Assembly (NCBI RefSeq): GCF_014174375.1
Contig: NZ_JABEQE010000001.1
Location: 124,001-188,000 of the forward strand
Source: Gluconacetobacter asukensis
GTDB lineage: Bacteria; Pseudomonadota; Alphaproteobacteria; Acetobacterales; Acetobacteraceae
Length of the DNA: 64,000 nucleotides
Direction: 5' to 3'
Of this stretch, positions 59,268-64,000 are shown one piece after another (the stretch's first letter is position 1; every line of letters begins with the position of its first letter). The notes beneath the pieces were generated by a model. That model had not been told where the DNA came from and made no database searches. It saw only the letters and a list, made by a program, of their open reading frames with translations. A program made the translations under genes and the position numbers.

Positions 59268-61550
59268 TTAGTTGAAGCCCAGCGACAGGCCGGCAAACAC
59301 GCCCAGCCCATCACCCGGCTGCATCACCGCCAACTGCTTGCCCGCCGCGATGTATCCCGGCACGACGATGGCCGCGTAATGCGTGTTGGCGAGGTTATTG
59401 ACGCTGAGGAAGACCTGCCGATGCTTGCCCGGCCAGTCATAGCCGATGTTCAGATTGTAGATGTGATAGGATGGCGCGAAATAGGTCTCGTCATACGCGG
59501 CCCCGACCTTCGACGACACCTGGGCATTGAAGCCGGCATAGAACCCGGCCTTGGTGTCGAGATGGATCTCGCCCTGATAGAAATGTTCCGGAATGCCCGG
59601 CAGGCGGTTGCTACCGAACACCGCATCATGGCGGAAGCGGAAATCCTGCCACGTATAGGCCTGCCGCAGCGACAGCGTATTGCCCGCCCACTCATACAGC
59701 GTGGTTTCCAGCGAGGCTTCGACACCCTGATGCGTGGTCGGTGACGCATTGCCGTAGATCGAGGCCCCGATGGCCTGCGATGCCGGCGTCATCACCGACA
59801 GCAATTCGTTGCGCACGTCGGAATGGTAATAGGTCAGGCTCCACTTGTTCCGCCACGCATGCCCGGTGGTGCCGATCTCATACGTCGTGGCCGTCTGGTT
59901 GCGCAGCTTCCCAGCACCCGAATTCATGCCCGACTGAGGCGTGTTTCCGGTGAAATACGGCCCGGCATAATTGAGGTTCCAGTCATTGGGCGGCTGGATG
60001 CTGCGGCTCACATTGCCATACAGTTCCACATGCGGGCTGATGACATAGCGAAAGCCACCACGCGGCACGAAATTGACCGAGGATTGCTTGAAATTCGCCC
60101 CGGCCGCCGTGTACGGATACGGCACGCCCGAAGATTTCTGGATAAACGCCACCGCGGCCGCCGTCGTCAGCCAGAAATTATGGAACAGTTCGGTATTGTT
60201 CCGCAGATGGAAGTAGTTTTCCGTCCCGCCATAGGTCACATGGCGCAGGATCTGCCCGATCGGCAGCCCCACCAGATTGGCGGTCTGCACCCGCACCCGG
60301 TTGGTCTGCCACGCTTCCAGGTCCGACGTATCCATAAAGCCGAGCTGCGTATCACTCTTGTGCCCGGCCAGCACATCGTGGCGCGTATAGTTCAGCACCC
60401 CCGCCACCGTCTTGTAGCCCCAGATCTGGCTGAATTTCACATTCTGGATGTCGATCGGCGCGTCCTGGTAATCGAATCCCAGTTCCAGCTTCGACTGGTC
60501 GTCAATCTGGAACGTGGTCATGTTGCCATAGAATTTCGTGCCCGGCTGAATACGCACCGAATGCCAGGCCCGATAGGGAGCCTGCGCCTGCTTCGGATTC
60601 TCCAGGATCTGGTCGCGGGTCAGGTAACCCGGATACCCGTTCTCGGTCTGCCGGTAACGGAAGAAGAAGCGCGTCGAAACCCGGTCGTTGAAATGATAGC
60701 CGAAATTGGCATTCACGCCGAAACTGTTCGCCTGCGTCTCGGTCTGGTACCCGCCCCGGTAGGAATTGGTCACGCTGATATAATAATCGGCCTTGCCGAT
60801 CACCTTGCCCGAACTGAGCTGTTCCTTGTTGTAGCCGAAACTGCCGGCCTCGACGCGCGCCTGATAGGTCTGCGCGTCATAACCGGTCTGGGTCACGTAA
60901 TTGATGCCGCCGCCCAGTTGCAGCCCGCCATAATCGAACGCATTCGCCCCGCGCAGCACTTCGGTGTAACGCAGCCCCAGCGGCTCGAACAATTCATAGG
61001 GCGTGCCGGCAGGCGTGGTCACGGGCAGTCCGTCGAACATCATCAGAAGGCCCGAGCGGAAATAATTGGTGCCGACCTGGATCCCCGACCCACGGATCGA
61101 CAGGCGCAGCCCGTCGCCGCCGCCCGAGGACTGGGCGAACACGCCGGGCTGAAACGCCAGCGCATCCGCATTGGTCAGGTTCCGCCCGCGCAACACCTGC
61201 TTGGCGTCGATCACGGTCGCGGCCCCCGGCAGACTGTCCAGTTGCGCCCGTGCCTGATCGGCGGGGGACAGGCGATGGGTCGCGACAACGATATCCTCGC
61301 CCTTCACAGGGGCCGCCGCTGCAACCGGGGCGGTCCGGGCCGCCGCCGGCGCCGTTTTCTGAGCGGGCGCCGCATGGGGCGCATGGTCCGCGGCCCGGCG
61401 CGCATGGCTGTCGTCAGCCCATGCGCTGGCCGCCAGCGGGCCGGCCTGCATCAGGGCCAACGCCGAAGGGCCCAGCAATACTCTGGCGGATTGCGAAAAC
61501 CGGCCCGCCCGCCGGGGCCAGGCAGAACGACGCGAAAAGGAACGGGGCAT
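59268..61550 (-). CDS. TonB-dependent outer membrane receptor
   Basis: The 760-residue protein has an N-terminal signal region (to about residue 45), a plug domain (LDSLPGAATVIDAKQVLRGR; DALAFQPGVF; LRLSIRGSGIQ) and a 22-strand type beta-barrel ending in an aromatic residue (GLSLGFN). It takes up a substrate across the outer membrane using TonB energy. The neighbourhood of sulfonate-type monooxygenases suggests an organosulfur ligand and not a siderophore, but this is inference. The upstream 170 bases are AT-rich and probably contain its own promoter. Confidence 0.93.
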   Translation of the reverse strand: MPRSFSRRSAWPRRAGRFSQSARVLLGPSALALMQAGPLAASAWADDSHARRAADHAPHAAPAQKTAPAAARTAPVAAAAPVKGEDIVVATHRLSPADQARAQLDSLPGAATVIDAKQVLRGRNLTNADALAFQPGVFAQSSGGGDGLRLSIRGSGIQVGTNYFRSGLLMMFDGLPVTTPAGTPYELFEPLGLRYTEVLRGANAFDYGGLQLGGGINYVTQTGYDAQTYQARVEAGSFGYNKEQLSSGKVIGKADYYISVTNSYRGGYQTETQANSFGVNANFGYHFNDRVSTRFFFRYRQTENGYPGYLTRDQILENPKQAQAPYRAWHSVRIQPGTKFYGNMTTFQIDDQSKLELGFDYQDAPIDIQNVKFSQIWGYKTVAGVLNYTRHDVLAGHKSDTQLGFMDTSDLEAWQTNRVRVQTANLVGLPIGQILRHVTYGGTENYFHLRNNTELFHNFWLTTAAAVAFIQKSSGVPYPYTAAGANFKQSSVNFVPRGGFRYVISPHVELYGNVSRSIQPPNDWNLNYAGPYFTGNTPQSGMNSGAGKLRNQTATTYEIGTTGHAWRNKWSLTYYHSDVRNELLSVMTPASQAIGASIYGNASPTTHQGVEASLETTLYEWAGNTLSLRQAYTWQDFRFRHDAVFGSNRLPGIPEHFYQGEIHLDTKAGFYAGFNAQVSSKVGAAYDETYFAPSYHIYNLNIGYDWPGKHRQVFLSVNNLANTHYAAIVVPGYIAAGKQLAVMQPGDGLGVFAGLSLGFN

Positions 61551-61720
61551 GATACTCGATATCCAGACTCTGAAGGAATGATCGCAGGCTTTCGAATTTA
61601 CGCACTTATTGTCGTCGTTATTTCCATCGCAACAAAAAGCACATATTTTCTTTGTTTCTTTTTATATTCGCGATTTTTATAGTGGATTACGGACGCGCGC
61701 CGTCCGCACCAGGCCTCCGG
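61551..61720 (-). promoter_or_regulatory. AT-rich leader of the TonB receptor gene
   Basis: The stretch at about 61600-61690 has long A and T runs (for example CTTTGTTTCTTTTTATATTC) unlike the surrounding sequence. It lies between the flavin reductase stop and the receptor start, so a separate promoter for the receptor group is likely. No defined -35/-10 pair is claimed. Confidence 0.4.
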
Positions 61721-62254
61721 TCAACAGGATGTCGGCAACACGGCATAGCGCCGGGCAAACCACACGAGCCCGTCCGTCTGCCCGCCCGCCAGATGCACAT
61801 CCAGCACCTGGGCAAACACCACCGTATGGGTGCCGGCCTCCACAACCCGCTCCACCCGGCATTCGAAGGTCGCCAGCGCACCGTCCAGAAGCGGCGCGCC
61901 GGTCACGCCCCGCTGCCAGCTTGCGCCGGCAAACCGCTCGTCCATCGTCTTCGACCGGCTGCCGAAGGCCGAGGACAGCGCCTGCTGCGCCCCGCCCAGC
62001 ACATTCACCGCCAGCACCCCATGGTCGAGAACATGCGGATGCGCGCTGGTGGTACGATTGATGCAGACCAGCAGCGTCGGCGGCGCGTCCGACACGCTGC
62101 ACACGGCCGTCGCGGTAAAGCCATGCCGCCCATTCTCGCCATCGGTGGTGACAATGGTCACGGCCCCGGCCAGCAGCGCCATGCCGTCGCGAAAACGCTG
62201 CGCGGACTCGGCTTCAAGGGCGCCGGGCACCGGCGCCTTTACGGAAATGTTCAT
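61721..62254 (-). CDS. Flavin reductase (FMN:NADH) domain protein
   Basis: The 177-residue protein is of the HpaC/SsuE-like flavin reductase domain type: RDGMALLAGAVTIVTT, GFTATAVCSVSDAPPTLLVCINR, VNVLGGAQQALSSAFG and CRVERVVEAGTHTVVFAQVLDV. It would supply reduced FMN to the three LLM monooxygenases around it. It starts 25 bases after the ssuD stop in the same direction. Confidence 0.92.
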   Translation of the reverse strand: MNISVKAPVPGALEAESAQRFRDGMALLAGAVTIVTTDGENGRHGFTATAVCSVSDAPPTLLVCINRTTSAHPHVLDHGVLAVNVLGGAQQALSSAFGSRSKTMDERFAGASWQRGVTGAPLLDGALATFECRVERVVEAGTHTVVFAQVLDVHLAGGQTDGLVWFARRYAVLPTSC

Positions 62255-62279
62255 GTCAGGCGATCCTTCGGGTCACTGT

Positions 62280-63458
62280 TCACGCCGCGCGATGGCTGGC
62301 GCCACCGCCGGGCCGATGATCGCCGGCAATCGTCTCGCCGAACGGCCCCATATTGCTGATCGAGGCCGCCCCCCGCACCGGATGCGCCGTCGGCAGCAGC
62401 GGCAGCACCAGTTCGCCGAACTGATAGGCCTCCTCCAGGTGCGGATAGCCCGAGAAGATGAAACTATCGATGCCCAGCCTGCGATATTCGTCGATCCGCT
62501 CGGCCACCGTCGCCGGATCGCCCACCAGCGCGGTGCCCGCGCCGCCGCGCACCAGCCCCACGCCCGCCCACAGGTTGGGGCTGATTTCCAGCTTGTCGCG
62601 CCGGCCGCCATGCAGCGCGCTCATGCGCGCCTGCCCCACGGAATCCATCCGCGCGAACACTTTCTGCGCCTCGGCAATGGTCGCATCGTCCAGATACGAG
62701 ATCAGCCGGTCCGCCTCGGCCCACGCCGCCTCGTTCGTCTCGCGCACGATCACATGCAGCCGGATGCCGAACGACACCTGACGCCCCTGCGCCTCCGCCT
62801 TGCGCCGCACATGCGCGATCTTCTCGGCCACCTGTGCCGGCGGCTCGCCCCAGGTCAGGTATTTGTCGATATGCGTCGCCGCCACATCCACCGCCGCCGG
62901 CGAGGACCCGCCGAAATAGAGCGGCGGCCCGTTTTCCTGAAAAGACGGGAACAGCAGACGCCCGTCCTCGATCCGGAAATGCGGCCCCTCATGATTCACC
63001 GTCTCGCCACGCAGCAGGGCGCGATAGATCTCCAGGAACTCGTCGGTGATCGCATACCGTTCGGCATGGTCGGCAAAGAACCCGTCGCCGGCATTCTCCT
63101 TCGGGTCGCCGCCGGTCACGATATTGATCAGCAGCCGGCCCTGCGAAATCCGGTCCAGCGTCGACGTCATCCGTGCCGAGAGCGTGGGCGATTGCAGCCC
63201 CGGCCGCACCGCGATCAGGAATTTCAGCCGCTCGGTGCTCGGCGCCAGCGCCGACGCCACCACCCAGCTATCCTCGCAACTGCGGCCGGTCGGGATCAGC
63301 ACCCCGTAATAGCCCAGCGAATCCGCCGCCCGCGCCACCTGCTGCAGATAGGGCAGATCGACCGGTCGCCCGCCCTTCTGCGTGCCCAGATAACGGGAAT
63401 CGCCATGCGTCGGCAGAAACCACAGGACGTTAATCTTCTCGGGGATCGCGACACTCAT
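62280..63458 (-). CDS. ssuD: FMNH2-dependent alkanesulfonate monooxygenase
   Basis: The 392-residue LLM-fold enzyme desulfonates alkanesulfonates to aldehyde and sulfite. Family landmarks: [16 protein letters not shown] (11-26), [58 protein letters not shown] and [14 protein letters not shown]. Length fits SsuD. One base separates it from the upstream LLM gene. No ssuABC transporter is visible in the window. Confidence 0.93.
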   Translation of the reverse strand: MSVAIPEKINVLWFLPTHGDSRYLGTQKGGRPVDLPYLQQVARAADSLGYYGVLIPTGRSCEDSWVVASALAPSTERLKFLIAVRPGLQSPTLSARMTSTLDRISQGRLLINIVTGGDPKENAGDGFFADHAERYAITDEFLEIYRALLRGETVNHEGPHFRIEDGRLLFPSFQENGPPLYFGGSSPAAVDVAATHIDKYLTWGEPPAQVAEKIAHVRRKAEAQGRQVSFGIRLHVIVRETNEAAWAEADRLISYLDDATIAEAQKVFARMDSVGQARMSALHGGRRDKLEISPNLWAGVGLVRGGAGTALVGDPATVAERIDEYRRLGIDSFIFSGYPHLEEAYQFGELVLPLLPTAHPVRGAASISNMGPFGETIAGDHRPGGGASHRAA

Positions 63459-63459
63459 G

Positions 63460-64000
63460 TCAGGATGCCTTGTTCTGGATCAGGTCTGGAAAAAGCGGCG
63501 GTGTCGGCGTGGCCAGCGCCGCCGGGTCGCGATAGCGCCCGGCGGCATGCCGATCCGGCAGGCGGGCATGACCCGCGCCGAACAGCCGCTCGCGCAAGGT
63601 CTCGTCCGGCGCATAGGCGGTGCGATAGCGCCCGCGCGCCTGCAACTCGGGCACGATCAGGTCGATGAAATCCCGCGCGGTGTCGAAGGAATGGTACTGG
63701 CGCAGATTGATGCCATCGATGCCATCCACATCCAGCCAGGACTCGATCGCATCCGCCACCCGCCCCGGTTCGCCGGCAATGAAATAGCGCCCTTCGTCAA
63801 AGCGGCCGATCTGCTCCAGCGCGCTGCCCACCGTCTGCTCGGGCCGGAACCGCCGGCCCATATTGCCAAAACGCGCACCCTCGCGCTTCAGCACGCTCTC
63901 GATCGTGTCGTTCGGGTCATAGCTTCGCAGATCCACTTCCGACTGCGCATGGATCAGCGCGCCTTCCAGGCTGTAGAACTCCCGATAGGCCTTCAGCTTT
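63460..64000 (-). CDS. LLM-class monooxygenase, NtaA/SnaA/DszA type (5' end beyond window)
   Basis: Only the C-terminal 179 codons are visible; the frame stays open to the right edge. [45 protein letters not shown] and [28 protein letters not shown] correspond to the C-terminal part of the same family as the 57886-59256 gene. It is the most upstream visible gene of the organosulfur group. Confidence 0.88.
   Translation of the reverse strand, partial: KLKAYREFYSLEGALIHAQSEVDLRSYDPNDTIESVLKREGARFGNMGRRFRPEQTVGSALEQIGRFDEGRYFIAGEPGRVADAIESWLDVDGIDGINLRQYHSFDTARDFIDLIVPELQARGRYRTAYAPDETLRERLFGAGHARLPDRHAAGRYRDPAALATPTPPLFPDLIQNKAS

Noticed and set aside
59823-61682. Plus-strand open frame of about 619 codons opposite the TonB receptor
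   Set aside because: Arg/His/Ile-rich translation without domains, antisense to a well-supported receptor gene.

Overview
The window is a GC-rich alphaproteobacterial chromosome segment, most likely from an acetic acid bacterium (Acetobacteraceae, Gluconacetobacter-like). This is inferred from the gene order mraZ-rsmH-ftsL-ftsI-murE-murF-mraY-murD-ftsW-murG-murC-murB-ddl-ftsQ-ftsA-ftsZ-lpxC-bamD-recN-ligA, from a GapR homologue, a type A RNase P RNA, and an AarC-like CoA-transferase. No tRNA, rRNA, CRISPR array or complete insertion sequence was recognised.

Layout. 1-5434: an edge-truncated small membrane protein, gapR, zwf with a coupled small gene, a lone Rieske subunit gene (petA), an HSL-type hydrolase and rnpB. 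5676-25425: the division and cell wall (dcw) cluster, all on the plus strand and almost entirely translationally coupled, preceded by a four-copy MraZ box. 26010-31953: lpxC, bamD, recN, ligA. 31975-36086: two exported hydrolases (an alpha/beta hydrolase and a GH39 glycosidase) and a CNNM/CBS membrane protein. 36077-44235: an accessory block with a GST, a stand-alone Rieske-domain protein, a 91-residue protein, a nicotinamidase, a BMP-type nucleoside/purine ABC transporter, and an oxygenase catalytic subunit that has the mononuclear iron site but no Rieske cluster. 44243-53364: CoA-transferase, zinc-type dehydrogenase family protein, FMN reductase, AsmA-like protein, DUF3313-type lipoprotein and an EnvZ/OmpR-type two-component system. 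53365-56443: an AT-richer, scarred region with a tiny membrane ORF, decayed gene fragments and an acyltransferase. 56444-64000: an organosulfur-type block on the minus strand with LLM monooxygenases including SsuD, a flavin reductase, a TonB-dependent receptor and an FAD/NAD(P)-binding protein.

How the parts work together. The dcw block builds lipid-linked peptidoglycan precursors (MurC-F, MraY, MurG, Ddl) and the divisome (FtsL, I, W, Q, A, Z); LpxC and BamD add outer-membrane biogenesis. The accessory block looks like uptake of a purine-like compound coupled to a split Rieske oxygenase, reminiscent of the NdmC/NdmD/NdmE N-demethylase arrangement. The last block looks like uptake and desulfonation or oxidation of an organosulfur compound.

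The most unusual DNA-level feature is a family of about 150-185 bp imperfect palindromes. Five intact copies start at or within a few bases of a stop codon in the orientation of the upstream gene, and in most copies the outermost stem is self-complementary within the copy but different between copies.
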